Shown one piece after another: positions 33,830 to 42,103 of a stretch of 64,000 nucleotides of DNA. Location: the NCBI GenBank assembly GCA_016293865.1, contig JAEDDG010000005.1, positions 21,768-85,767 of the forward strand, given 5' to 3'. A model generated the notes under the pieces. The model searched no databases and was not told the origin of the DNA. It saw only the letters and a program-made list of their open reading frames with translations. A program made the translations under genes and the position numbers. The DNA comes from Oscillospiraceae bacterium (GTDB lineage Bacteria > Bacillota > Clostridia > Oscillospirales > Oscillospiraceae). Each line of letters opens with the position of its first letter. The stretch's first letter is position 1.

Positions 33830-34744
33830 ATGAGCAAGCCTGCACTCGTAATCATGGCCGCCGGCATGGGCAGCCGGTTCGGTGGTATGAAGCAGATTGA
33901 GCCGCTGGATGAATATGGTAATATTATTATGGACTTTTCCATGTTCGACGCGCACCGCGCCGGATTTGAAAAAGTCATTATTGTGATTAAGGAAGAAAAC
34001 GAGCAGCAGTTCCGGGATGTGATCGGCGATCATCTTGCCCGTCACATGGACGTTTCGTATGCTTATCAGCGTCTGACGGATCTTCCGGCCGGCTATGCCG
34101 TTCCGGAGGGCCGCACCAAGCCCTGGGGCACCGCCCATGCGGCGCTCAGCGCCATGGATCAGGTTGACGGCTCTTTTGCCGTCATCAATGCCGACGACTA
34201 TTACGGTGTGGACGCTTACCGGAGCATTTACAATTTCCTGTGCAGCAACAGGCCGGATGAAAACGCCATGGTCGGCTACCTGCTGAAAAACGCCGTTACA
34301 GAAAACGGTTCCGTGGCCCGCGGCGTTTGCGTGACAGATGACAAGGGCTACCTTGTGAGCGTTACGGAGCGCACGCGCATTGAGCGCTGCGGCAGCGGCA
34401 GTCTGGGCTTCACGGAGGACGGCGGAAAGACCTATACGCACCTGGATGACGACACAATCGTATCCATGAATCTGTGGGGCTTCGGCGCAGACATGAAAAA
34501 CGAACTGCGGGATCAGTTCCCCGCGTTTCTCGACAAATGCCTCAGCGGAAATCCGCTGAAGGGAGAGTATTTCCTGCCCTCCGTGGCCAGCGCACAGCTG
34601 GAAGGCGGGCGCGGCACCGTCCGTGTGATTCCCACGCACGAAACCTGGTATGGCGTGACCTACCGTGAGGATCTCGCGTCTGTTCAGGATGCCATCAAGA
34701 AAATGAAAAGCACGGGAATCTATCCCGAGCGGTTATGGAGATAA
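33830..34744 (+). CDS. Sugar-1-phosphate nucleotidyltransferase
   Basis: Predicted pyrophosphorylase that joins a sugar 1-phosphate to a nucleoside triphosphate. The N-terminal Rossmann-type motif is MAAGMGSRFGGMKQIEPLD, matching GxGSRxG...K, with INADDYYG as the metal-binding Asp region and GTAHAALSA as the base-binding loop. There is no hexapeptide acetyltransferase tail, so it differs from GlmU. AGGAGG lies upstream of the start. The next gene (nahK) starts 3 bases after the stop, so the pair should act in sequence: kinase makes HexNAc-1-phosphate, this enzyme makes the UDP-sugar. The nucleotide and sugar specificity is inferred from that context. Confidence 0.85.
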   Translation: MSKPALVIMAAGMGSRFGGMKQIEPLDEYGNIIMDFSMFDAHRAGFEKVIIVIKEENEQQFRDVIGDHLARHMDVSYAYQRLTDLPAGYAVPEGRTKPWGTAHAALSAMDQVDGSFAVINADDYYGVDAYRSIYNFLCSNRPDENAMVGYLLKNAVTENGSVARGVCVTDDKGYLVSVTERTRIERCGSGSLGFTEDGGKTYTHLDDDTIVSMNLWGFGADMKNELRDQFPAFLDKCLSGNPLKGEYFLPSVASAQLEGGRGTVRVIPTHETWYGVTYREDLASVQDAIKKMKSTGIYPERLWR

Positions 34745-34746
34745 CT

Positions 34747-35820
34747 ATGAAGAATATTCCCGCAAGCATTCTCAGCGCATTCCCTTTTGAAGGAGAGATC
34801 ATCGACAGCTTCCGGTACGGCGACGGCCATATCAATGACACGTTCAAAGGTGTCTCCTCCTCCGGAAAGGAATATCTGATCCAGCGGATCAATACAAAGG
34901 TTTTCACCCGTCCTGTGGAGCTGATGGAAAACATCATCGCCGTCACAGCCCATATCCGCCGGCAGGTGACCAGCACACGCAACTGCCTGAATCTGCTTTA
35001 CACCAAAGACGGCGCCTCATATATCGACGGGCCTGACGGCTTCTGGCGCGTGTATGACTTCATTCCCGGAACCATTTGTCTGAATCTGCCGGAAACGCCG
35101 GACGATTTTTACCAGAGTGCCGTGGGCTTCGGCATTTTCCAGCGGCAGCTGGCCGATTTTCCTGCCGAAACCCTGCACGAGACCATTCCGGACTTCCACA
35201 ACACCCGGGACCGATATGCAAAATTCAAGGCGGCTGTTGCCGCAGACAAATGCGGCCGCGCCGCTTCCGTCCAAAAGGAAATTGATTTTTACCTGTCTGA
35301 AGAAGAGGACGGCGGCCGGCTTGTGCAGATGCTGGAGCAGGATGCGCTTCCCCTGCGCGTTACCCACAACGACACAAAGCTCAACAACGTCCTGCTGGAC
35401 GCCGAAACACATAAGCCCCTGTGCATCATCGATCTGGATACGGTCATGCCGGGTCTCTCGCTGTATGACTTCGGCGACTCCATCCGTTTCGGCGCTTCCA
35501 CAGCCGCTGAGGACGAACCGGATCTCAGCAAGGTCCGGATGAGCATAGAGCTGTTCAGGCTGTATACAGAGGGCTTTCTGTTCGCCTGCGGCTCCAGCCT
35601 GACGCAGAACGAACTGGATGCGCTCCCCCTCGGCGCCAAGACCATGACGCTGGAGTGCGGCATGCGCTTTCTCACCGATTATCTGGAGGGCGATACCTAT
35701 TTCCGCATCGACCGGCCGCAGCAGAATCTGGATCGGTCCAGAACCCACATCAAGCTGGTGCAGGACATGGAGCGCCAGTGGGACGCCATGCAGCGCGCTG
35801 TCAAAGAGGCGGCGCAGTAA
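34747..35820 (+). CDS. nahK: N-acetylhexosamine 1-kinase
   Basis: Anomeric kinase of the aminoglycoside-phosphotransferase fold that makes GlcNAc/GalNAc 1-phosphate from the free sugar. It closely resembles bifidobacterial NahK (LnpB): YGDGHINDTF, VTHNDTKLNN with the catalytic Asp, IIDLDTVMPG with the metal-binding Asp, DFGDSIRFGAST and ECGMRFLTDYLEGD are all present. The length of 357 residues equals the family's. ATG 34747 is used because GGAG precedes it by six bases. It is coupled to the nucleotidyltransferase gene. No lacto-N-biose phosphorylase gene is in the window, so the sugar must come from another source. Confidence 0.93.
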   Translation: MKNIPASILSAFPFEGEIIDSFRYGDGHINDTFKGVSSSGKEYLIQRINTKVFTRPVELMENIIAVTAHIRRQVTSTRNCLNLLYTKDGASYIDGPDGFWRVYDFIPGTICLNLPETPDDFYQSAVGFGIFQRQLADFPAETLHETIPDFHNTRDRYAKFKAAVAADKCGRAASVQKEIDFYLSEEEDGGRLVQMLEQDALPLRVTHNDTKLNNVLLDAETHKPLCIIDLDTVMPGLSLYDFGDSIRFGASTAAEDEPDLSKVRMSIELFRLYTEGFLFACGSSLTQNELDALPLGAKTMTLECGMRFLTDYLEGDTYFRIDRPQQNLDRSRTHIKLVQDMERQWDAMQRAVKEAAQ

Positions 35821-35830
35821 AACCGGCAAA

Positions 35831-35866
35831 AATGCCGCGCGGACAGTGCTCCGCGCGGCATTTTTT
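35831..35866 (+). terminator. Terminator of the nahK operon
   Basis: A 13-bp stem (35831-35843 with 35850-35862) with a 6-base loop and six T. Confidence 0.93.
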
Positions 35867-35882
35867 AATTTGTGCAAAATAT

Positions 35883-35918
35883 CAGCCCGCAGCGCATCGC
35901 GTGATGCGCCGCGGGCTG
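35883..35918 (-). terminator. Hairpin ending the acetate-kinase-like operon
   Basis: Long stem with CAGCCCGC and GCGGGCTG outer arms, 20 bases after the ackA-like stop on the minus strand. It is followed by ATATTTTG, so the T-run is imperfect. Confidence 0.65.
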
Positions 35919-35937
35919 TCTCATCTCCCGGTCCCGG

Positions 35938-37131
35938 CTATTCCGCGCTGCCGGCCAGAAGCGCCGCGGCCTTGCGGGCCACCACAAGTTCCTCGTTCGT
36001 CTCCACCACAAAGATGCGCACCGGCGCGCCGGTCACCGAGAGATCGTCGCCGCCGCGGGCGGCCGCGTTTTTCTCCGGATCCAGCTGCACGCCGAGAAAC
36101 TCCAGGCCCTCCAGAGAAAGCGCGCGTACCCGTGCGCTTCCCTGTCCGATGCCGCCGGCAAAAGCGACTGCATCCAGCCCGCCCATGGCGGCAGCATAGC
36201 TGCCGATGTATTTTTTCACGCCGTAGGCATACGCTCTGACTGCGTTTTCCGCATCCGTATTGCCGGCCGCAGCAGCCGCCTCCACATCACGCAGGTCGTT
36301 GGATACGCCGCCGGACAGACCGTAAAGACCGCTTTTCGTCTGCAGCATGGTTTTGATCTCATTCAGGGACATTCCGCAGCTTTCCGCCAGATAGAAAATA
36401 ATATACGGATCGATGTCCCCGATGCGGTTGTTGTTCATGATTCCGCACTGAAGCGACATGCCCATGCTTGTGTCCACGCTGCGCCCGTTTTTCACTGCGC
36501 ACAGGGACGCGCTGCCGCCCAGATGGCAGGAAACCAGCTTCAGATCCGTCCTCTGCATCTTCTCCGCCACATAGCCGGACACATATTCGTGCGACGCGCC
36601 GTGGAACCCATAACGGCGCACGGCATGCGTCTGATACAGCTCCAGCGGTACGGAATAGAGATAGGCCTCCGGCGGCAGTGTGGCATGAAATGCCGTTTCA
36701 AAGGCCCCGATCAGCGGAATATCCGGCACAATCTCCCGGAACTGCCGGATTGCGGCAATATAGGGGGGATTGTGGGCGGGCGCCACGGAATTGAACGCCT
36801 CCATGGCCGCCAGCACGTCGTCCGTCAGATACTGCACGCCGGTCACGTCTCTGGCATGGACCACCTTAAAGCCCACGCAGCCGATGTCATGCAGGGACAC
36901 GCCGCACGCCGCCAGCGCGTCCAGCATCCGGCGGATGGCCTCCCCATGGGTGGGAAACACCGCGTCCTCCCGCCCGGACGTCCCGGTCAGGCCGTCGCGC
37001 CAGTAAAAGCTGCTTTTAGCCGCGCCTACCCGTTCGGCTCCGCCGGCGGCGATCACCTTTTCTCCGCAGCACATATCAAAAAGCTTGTACTTCAGGGATG
37101 TGCTCCCAACATTGCAGATCAGAATTTTCAT
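35938..37131 (-). CDS. Divergent acetate/propionate kinase family protein
   Basis: ASKHA-fold kinase of the acetate kinase family, 397 residues. It keeps ILICNVGSTSLKYKL (Asn of the phosphate loop), RYGFHGASHEYV (catalytic His), NGRSVDTSMG, the Arg in NNNRIGDIDP and TNEE near the end. It departs from true AckA at key sites. The Arg of GHRVVHGG (Arg91 in the Methanosarcina enzyme) is Lys in GFKVVHAR. The Asp of FDTAFH (Asp148) is Glu in FETAFH. PLEGLVMGTR-type sequence becomes SLQCGIMNNNR. No pta is adjacent. It is last in a minus-strand run. ATG 37131 follows GAGGTG. A carboxylate other than acetate is likely. Confidence 0.82.
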   Translation of the reverse strand: MKILICNVGSTSLKYKLFDMCCGEKVIAAGGAERVGAAKSSFYWRDGLTGTSGREDAVFPTHGEAIRRMLDALAACGVSLHDIGCVGFKVVHARDVTGVQYLTDDVLAAMEAFNSVAPAHNPPYIAAIRQFREIVPDIPLIGAFETAFHATLPPEAYLYSVPLELYQTHAVRRYGFHGASHEYVSGYVAEKMQRTDLKLVSCHLGGSASLCAVKNGRSVDTSMGMSLQCGIMNNNRIGDIDPYIIFYLAESCGMSLNEIKTMLQTKSGLYGLSGGVSNDLRDVEAAAAAGNTDAENAVRAYAYGVKKYIGSYAAAMGGLDAVAFAGGIGQGSARVRALSLEGLEFLGVQLDPEKNAAARGGDDLSVTGAPVRIFVVETNEELVVARKAAALLAGSAE

Positions 37132-37143
37132 CGTCCACACCTC

Positions 37144-37767
37144 TCATTTCATATGAAGCTGCGCCAGATAACGTCCGATATCGAAATCCTCCGTCTGCGC
37201 GTCCTTTCTCAGGTACAGCGGATGATGGGGATGTCCCTTGACGGAAACCGGCCCCGCCTTGACCCAGCGTGCGCCGGCCTTCTCCGCAATGGCCGCCATA
37301 TCCAGCAGGCACTGCTTCAGATAGCCTCTGGTCTCAACCACGGCGCCCCAGGCCGCCCAGACCACCGGCTGCGTTTCAGACTGCTCCAGCGCCCAGGCAA
37401 ACGCCCGCATATTTTCCCGGTGCAGCCGGACATTCAGCGCCGGATCCATATCCTTTGGCCGTGTGGCCCGCTGCGCATAGACATTAAACATCAGCCAGCT
37501 GTCGAACCCGTTGCCCGCGGCAATGCGGGACACCGATTTCAGCGTATTGTCCAGATCCCCCGGTGCAGCCGTGGACGGGTTCAGCCCGGCGCAGATCAGC
37601 GGCCGCCGGCCCTTCGTGCCCAGAATGTACCGGTATTCACCGTATGTATCCGGGATGTAATACCATGCGTCCCGGTCAAAGCCGCCGGCGTGCTGCCCGT
37701 ATTCTTCCAGCGCCCGGTCAAAAGGCAGAATGTCCAGCGCCGCTGTCGGTGCTGTCGGAATGTGCAT
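37144..37767 (-). CDS. DUF1643 domain protein
   Basis: A 207-residue cytosolic protein of unknown function. GLNPSTAAPGDLDNTLKSV and FNVYAQRATRPKDMD are the recognisable DUF1643 blocks, followed by VVWAAWG. Its start codon overlaps the stop of the amidohydrolase gene by one base (TAATG), so the two are translationally coupled. The acetate-kinase homologue begins 12 bases after it. Start 37767 is preferred to a much longer upstream frame because GGGGAAG precedes it. No catalytic residues can be named. Confidence 0.8.
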   Translation of the reverse strand: MHIPTAPTAALDILPFDRALEEYGQHAGGFDRDAWYYIPDTYGEYRYILGTKGRRPLICAGLNPSTAAPGDLDNTLKSVSRIAAGNGFDSWLMFNVYAQRATRPKDMDPALNVRLHRENMRAFAWALEQSETQPVVWAAWGAVVETRGYLKQCLLDMAAIAEKAGARWVKAGPVSVKGHPHHPLYLRKDAQTEDFDIGRYLAQLHMK

Positions 37768-38588
37768 TATTCTTCCCCGCTCTCCATGCCCAGCAGCCGC
37801 CGGGCGTTTTTCTCCAGAATCAATTCCATTTCCGCCGGATCCAGCTTCAGTTCCCCCAGCGCGGCCAGTGCATGGCCCTGATCCTCCCACGGGGAATCGC
37901 TGGCGAAGAGAATTTTATCCGGCCCGTGGGCACGGATGATTCTCCGGTACTGCTCCGGCCCGATATAGCCGCCGATCACGCCTGTGTCCATATAAACCGG
38001 CGTCCCCACCAGATATTTCTCCACATCGTCCCACATATAAAAGCCGCCCAGGTGCGCCGCGATCAGATTGCCGCCGTCCAGAACGCGCAGCGCGTTGAGA
38101 AGCCGCTGCGGCGTGCAGTGCACCGGCGGCGCAATGCAGGCGTCCTCACCTGCGTGCAGCGTCACCAGAAGGCCCAGCTTTTCCGCCTTTTTCAGAACGC
38201 GCAGCGCTTCCGGGCTGTCAATATAAAACTGCTGAAATTCCGGGTGCAGCTTGATTCCGCGAAAGCCGCCGGCGGCGATCTCCTCCAGAACCGGCTCCCA
38301 GTCCGGCTGCAGGGGATGAATCCCGGCAAAGGACAAAATCCCGTTTCCCGTCACCTCCCGGGCAAAGCGGTTAATGGTCGCATGCTGCGCCGTCGTGGTG
38401 GCGACCGGCAGAACAACGCTCAGGTCAATCCCGTTTTCCGCCATAGACCGGCGCAGGCCGCCGGCCGTTCCGTCTGTAAAAACATCCAGCGTCTCGCCCC
38501 GGTGGCTTCTGATGTCCTCCTGCATGACTGCCAGCGCCCGGGGCGCAAGTCTGTCCGGGAATAAATGCGTATGAAAATCAATGACCAT
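37767..38588 (-). CDS. Amidohydrolase family (TIM-barrel) protein
   Basis: Metal-dependent hydrolase or decarboxylase of the amidohydrolase-2 family. VIDFHTHLFPD carries the first His-x-His pair, GIKLHPEFQ and TLHAGED supply further ligands, AAHLGGF another, and FASDSPW gives the catalytic Asp. The length of 273 residues is normal and there is no signal peptide. It sits in a tight run: the M20 peptidase stop is 18 bases upstream and the DUF1643 start overlaps its own stop. The family includes ACMS decarboxylase-like and lactonase-like enzymes, so the reaction cannot be fixed. Confidence 0.87.
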   Translation of the reverse strand: MVIDFHTHLFPDRLAPRALAVMQEDIRSHRGETLDVFTDGTAGGLRRSMAENGIDLSVVLPVATTTAQHATINRFAREVTGNGILSFAGIHPLQPDWEPVLEEIAAGGFRGIKLHPEFQQFYIDSPEALRVLKKAEKLGLLVTLHAGEDACIAPPVHCTPQRLLNALRVLDGGNLIAAHLGGFYMWDDVEKYLVGTPVYMDTGVIGGYIGPEQYRRIIRAHGPDKILFASDSPWEDQGHALAALGELKLDPAEMELILEKNARRLLGMESGEE

Positions 38589-38606
38589 TCTCTCTGTAAA
38601 ATCTCC

Positions 38607-39779
38607 TTATCCAAGCGCGGCATCGTCAAAGTTCAGCAGCACGGCGGCCAGCCGGCCTGCTCCCGCCGCCAGCGAAGGAATATATGCCCGTTCCCGTACG
38701 GAATGGGTGTCTGAGCCTTCAACGCCCATGGCGTCCACCGTGGGCACGCCTGCGGCGGAAACCTCCGCCGCGTCGGATCCGCCGTAACGGGGTTCCCCCT
38801 CTGCCTCCGGCATACCGCAGGCTGTGAAAATTGCATTCATGTGCGTCAGAAGACGGCGGCTCGCATCTGTATACTCCATAGGGATCCGGCAGCTGAGCTC
38901 TGTCACCGCGCAGGTTGTCCCCGGCAGTGCGTCCGTCCGTATGATTTCGTCCACCCTCCGCCGGGCCCACGCCTGCTGCTCCGCCGTAAAATACCGGAGA
39001 TCCGCCAAAACCGTGCAGTGCTCCGGCACGCTGTTGATTGCTGTTCCGCCGCTGACCACGCCGCATGTACAGGTCACGCCGCCTTCGTCCTTCAGCTTTT
39101 CAAGCTCAAGGATGATCCGCGCCGCCTCTGTCACGGCGCTTGCGCCACGGCAGCACCAGGCCGCATGGGCGCCGCGCCCGCTGATGTCCAGCTGCAGATG
39201 TACGATTCCCTTCCGGCAGACCGTCACCGTGCCGCGTTTGGCCGGCTCCAGATTGAAAAACGCCGCACATTCCCGCGCCCGGCGGCAGATATAGTCGATG
39301 CTCCTGCGTCCGCACTGGACGCTCCCGTTTTCCTCATCGCTCTGCAGAAGCAGCCGGACAGGCCTGCGGTTAAAGCCGGCAGCAGCCAGCGCGTCCATAG
39401 CCAGCATGCCCAGGACAATGCCGCCCTTATCGTCGGCTGTGCCGGGTCCCCAGAGCCAGTCGCCCTCCGTCCGCACCGGATCCGGTCCGAAGGCTCCCGG
39501 CGCGTGGACCGTATCCATATGGCCGGACAGTGCCGCCGGCCGCCCCGGCGCATCCGGACACAGGGTCAGACACCAGCAGTCACCGGAATTCTCCACCGGA
39601 AAACGCTCAGTCTGCCAGCCGAGCCGGGCAGCCCAGCCGGCAAGCGTCTCTCCGACCTGATCCACCGCTTCCTTTGACCAGGTGGGGCTTTCAATGGCGC
39701 AGATCCGCTCCCACAGCCGGATGTACGCGCCGCAGCGCGCATCGACTGCTTTTAAAACCGTCTGCAGCTTCTCTTTCAT
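38607..39779 (-). CDS. M20 family metallopeptidase (carboxypeptidase G2-like)
   Basis: Di-zinc peptidase or amidase. SGHMDTVH holds the first His and Asp, GTADDKGG the bridging Asp, SDEENGS the catalytic Glu pair, GRGAHA the dimerisation-domain His, and EGSDTHSV the final His. The catalytic domain is interrupted by the usual lid domain (about residues 185-290). Length is about 390 residues. ATG 39779 is preferred; a GTG at 39797 overlaps the previous stop (GTGA) and remains possible. It lies between the ketopantoate-reductase-like and amidohydrolase genes in one run. The likely substrate is an N-acyl amino acid or small peptide. Confidence 0.9.
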   Translation of the reverse strand: MKEKLQTVLKAVDARCGAYIRLWERICAIESPTWSKEAVDQVGETLAGWAARLGWQTERFPVENSGDCWCLTLCPDAPGRPAALSGHMDTVHAPGAFGPDPVRTEGDWLWGPGTADDKGGIVLGMLAMDALAAAGFNRRPVRLLLQSDEENGSVQCGRRSIDYICRRARECAAFFNLEPAKRGTVTVCRKGIVHLQLDISGRGAHAAWCCRGASAVTEAARIILELEKLKDEGGVTCTCGVVSGGTAINSVPEHCTVLADLRYFTAEQQAWARRRVDEIIRTDALPGTTCAVTELSCRIPMEYTDASRRLLTHMNAIFTACGMPEAEGEPRYGGSDAAEVSAAGVPTVDAMGVEGSDTHSVRERAYIPSLAAGAGRLAAVLLNFDDAALG

Positions 39780-39793
39780 GCACCGATCCGCCC

Positions 39794-40732
39794 TCACAGC
39801 TCAAACACGCCCTCATTTTTCTCTTCCAGGATATGGATGCACCACAAAAACATCTGGGCAATCGGCGTCGGCACGCCCACCTGCTGGCCCAGCTCCACCA
39901 GCCGTCCGGCAAACATATCCACCTCTGTCCTGCGGCCGCAGCGCAGATCCTGCAGCGTTGACGGCACGCTCTCCGGCGCGAAGCTGCGCACAACGGCATT
40001 GTGCTCCTCAATCTCTTTTTCTCCCAGGTCGATCCCCAGCCTGTTGGCCACCGCAAACGTCTCCCGCATGGCGGCAATGCGCAGATCATCCGCCTCTTGA
40101 CTGCGGACAAACAGCACGCAGGGTACATTCAGGATCGCGCATGGCAGATTTTCGCCGATATTGCAGGCAAATTTATACCAGATTCCGCGCTTCATGTCTG
40201 CTTCCACTTCGGCACGGATTCCGGTCCGGTCACACAGCGCCTGAATGGCCTGTACACGGGGCGAATACGCGCCTGGCGTATTGACAGCCTCGCCGAAAAA
40301 CATCCGGCCGCTCGTATAAAAATGTGCCGCGCCGTCTTTGTATGAGCCGGAAAGCCGCATATAGGAATACAGCACATGCTGCCAGCCGTAAACGGCGGCC
40401 ACGCGCTCCTCACTGTCCACACCGTTCAGGACGCTGAGAATCTGCGTCTGCGGCCCGACAAAATTCCCGATCTGCCGGATCGCCTCGTCCAGAGAATACT
40501 CCTTGACCGCAATAATGATCAGATCCGCAGGCGCGCCGGTCTGCGCCGGGTCGATCACATCCAGGTCAAAATGCTCGTCATTAATGGTAATGCCGCCGGC
40601 CTCCAGCCGCTTTTTCCGTGCACCTTCGGCGATCACCTTAAATTCACATTCCTGATCCTGAAGCAGATAATATGCAAAGCTTGCGCCGATGGCGCCCAGC
40701 CCGATCAGGTATACACGTTTAATCTCGTACAT
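39794..40732 (-). CDS. Ketopantoate reductase family (PanE/ApbA) dehydrogenase
   Basis: NADPH-dependent 2-keto acid reductase. The N-terminal Rossmann motif is VYLIGLGAIGASFAYYL. The catalytic Lys is probably in KRGIWYKFACNIG, with Glu/Ser residues in the C-terminal helical domain (RRTEVDMFAG). The length of 312 residues is normal. It follows the LMW phosphatase gene by 36 bases and precedes the M20 gene. Since it is not near panB or panC, ketopantoate is only one option; many paralogues in this family reduce other 2-keto acids. Confidence 0.87.
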   Translation of the reverse strand: MYEIKRVYLIGLGAIGASFAYYLLQDQECEFKVIAEGARKKRLEAGGITINDEHFDLDVIDPAQTGAPADLIIIAVKEYSLDEAIRQIGNFVGPQTQILSVLNGVDSEERVAAVYGWQHVLYSYMRLSGSYKDGAAHFYTSGRMFFGEAVNTPGAYSPRVQAIQALCDRTGIRAEVEADMKRGIWYKFACNIGENLPCAILNVPCVLFVRSQEADDLRIAAMRETFAVANRLGIDLGEKEIEEHNAVVRSFAPESVPSTLQDLRCGRRTEVDMFAGRLVELGQQVGVPTPIAQMFLWCIHILEEKNEGVFEL

Positions 40733-40768
40733 CGAATCACCCTTATCTCTGAACTTGATTTCATCCGC

Positions 40769-41230
40769 TCATTTCCGCACGCCCTGCAGCCTGGTCAGAA
40801 GGCCCCGGCAGCCCTCCGTCACATCCCGCCAGGTCTCCTCAAAATCCCCTGTATACCACGGGTCTGCCACATCGCCCGGCCGGTCTGTGTAGTCCAGCAG
40901 CAGGGAGATCTTCCCCTGCGGGTCGCCGCCGAAAAACCGGCGCATATTGCGCAGGTTCAGCGCATCCATGCCGATCAGCAGATCATAGCGGTCGTAGTCC
41001 GCCCGGGTGATCTGCCGCGCAGTTTTTCCGGCGCAGCTGATGCCGTGCGCAGCCAGTACCCGCCGCGCCGGCGGATAAACCGGATTTCCCAGTTCTTCCG
41101 TACTTGTCGCAGCAGAAGCAATTTCAAACTGCTGCTCCGCGCCTTCCCTGCGCACCAGCTCTTTCATATAAAACTCTGCCATGGGGCTGCGGCAGATATT
41201 GCCGTGGCAAACGAACAGAATCCGTATCAC
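40769..41230 (-). CDS. Low-molecular-weight protein tyrosine phosphatase
   Basis: Phosphatase with the P-loop CHGNICRS near the N-terminus (nucleophile Cys8, Arg14) and the general-acid Asp in ADPWYTGDF. The length of 153 residues is normal. The start is GTG 41230, seven bases after AGGAGG. A longer ATG frame upstream is rejected because the family starts at this point. It is the first gene of the minus-strand run reaching to the acetate-kinase homologue. The target may be a tyrosine kinase of polysaccharide export, but none is in the window. Confidence 0.93.
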   Translation of the reverse strand: MIRILFVCHGNICRSPMAEFYMKELVRREGAEQQFEIASAATSTEELGNPVYPPARRVLAAHGISCAGKTARQITRADYDRYDLLIGMDALNLRNMRRFFGGDPQGKISLLLDYTDRPGDVADPWYTGDFEETWRDVTEGCRGLLTRLQGVRK

Positions 41231-41351
41231 TGCCTGTCCTCCTGAATTTTTTATCAGTATAACACGAATCCACCCGCTGCGTCGAGTACCCCGGCGGCAG
41301 TTTTTGGCCGCCGGCGATTGTCCGCCGGGCCGGTGCGGCCAGGCGTTTCTG

Positions 41352-41380
41352 TTGTTCTTTTTCGGTTTTCGTGCTATAGT
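41352..41380 (+). promoter_or_regulatory. Promoter of the GNAT-AraC operon
   Basis: TTGTTC, a 17-base spacer and TATAGT (5 of 6), about 32 bases before the start codon. Confidence 0.6.
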
Positions 41381-41412
41381 GTCCGTAAACAAGGCTGACA
41401 GGAGGTCACAAT

Positions 41413-42099
41413 ATGGGAAAATCCTTTGAACAAATCGGCATCGACCATTCCCTTCCGTTTATTGCGGTCATCATGGAAAAGGCCGACGCAGGCATCCATC
41501 CTGTGTTCAGGCTGCCGGAGGGATTTTCTTTTTCCTTCTTTCAGCCCGGCGACGAAGAGCGGTGGGCGCGGCTTCAGCTGAGCGTGGAACATGTGGATAC
41601 ACTGCAGCAGGCTGAAGACATCTTCCGGCAGGAGTTTCTGCTGGACTGCGCCGCCGGAGACAGCTCCGTTTTTACGGACGTCACGCAGGCACCCGGCTAT
41701 GAGAAGCTGCGCCGCCGGATGCTGTTTGTCACGGCGCCGGACGGTCAGCTGGCGGGGACCGGCGCACTGTGGACCGGGGATACCTTCGGCAGCCCGCGCC
41801 AGCGTCTGCACTGGATCGCCGTCGCACCGGAATACCAGAGCCTGGGTCTGGCAAAGGCCATCGTCTCCCGGCTTCTGGACCTCTGTGCGGAGCTGGGCCA
41901 CAGCTATGTCTACCTGACCACTCAGACCTGGAGCTACAGGGCTGCCGGAATCTACGCCCGCTTTGGCTTCAGCCCGTATATGGGGGAAAAGCCCGTCAAC
42001 TGGCCCTTTGTCTGCGCGCTGCCGCTGCCGGATTTTGACGCAGAAAATCACAAGGCCTGGGAATTGATCGGCCAAAAGCTGGCCGCATACAGGAAGTAA
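41413..42099 (+). CDS. GNAT family N-acetyltransferase
   Basis: A 228-residue protein with a GNAT domain in its C-terminal half: HWIAVAPEYQSLGLAKAIVSRLL is motif A with the acetyl-CoA loop (Q/R-x-x-G-x-A in degenerate form, QSLGLA), followed by motif B, YRAAGIYARFGF. The N-terminal 80 residues are not typical of the minimal fold and may form a second degenerate GNAT half. AGGAGG lies close upstream. The AraC regulator follows after 4 bases. The substrate is unknown. Confidence 0.85.
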   Translation: MGKSFEQIGIDHSLPFIAVIMEKADAGIHPVFRLPEGFSFSFFQPGDEERWARLQLSVEHVDTLQQAEDIFRQEFLLDCAAGDSSVFTDVTQAPGYEKLRRRMLFVTAPDGQLAGTGALWTGDTFGSPRQRLHWIAVAPEYQSLGLAKAIVSRLLDLCAELGHSYVYLTTQTWSYRAAGIYARFGFSPYMGEKPVNWPFVCALPLPDFDAENHKAWELIGQKLAAYRK

Positions 42100-42103
42100 C
42101 CGC

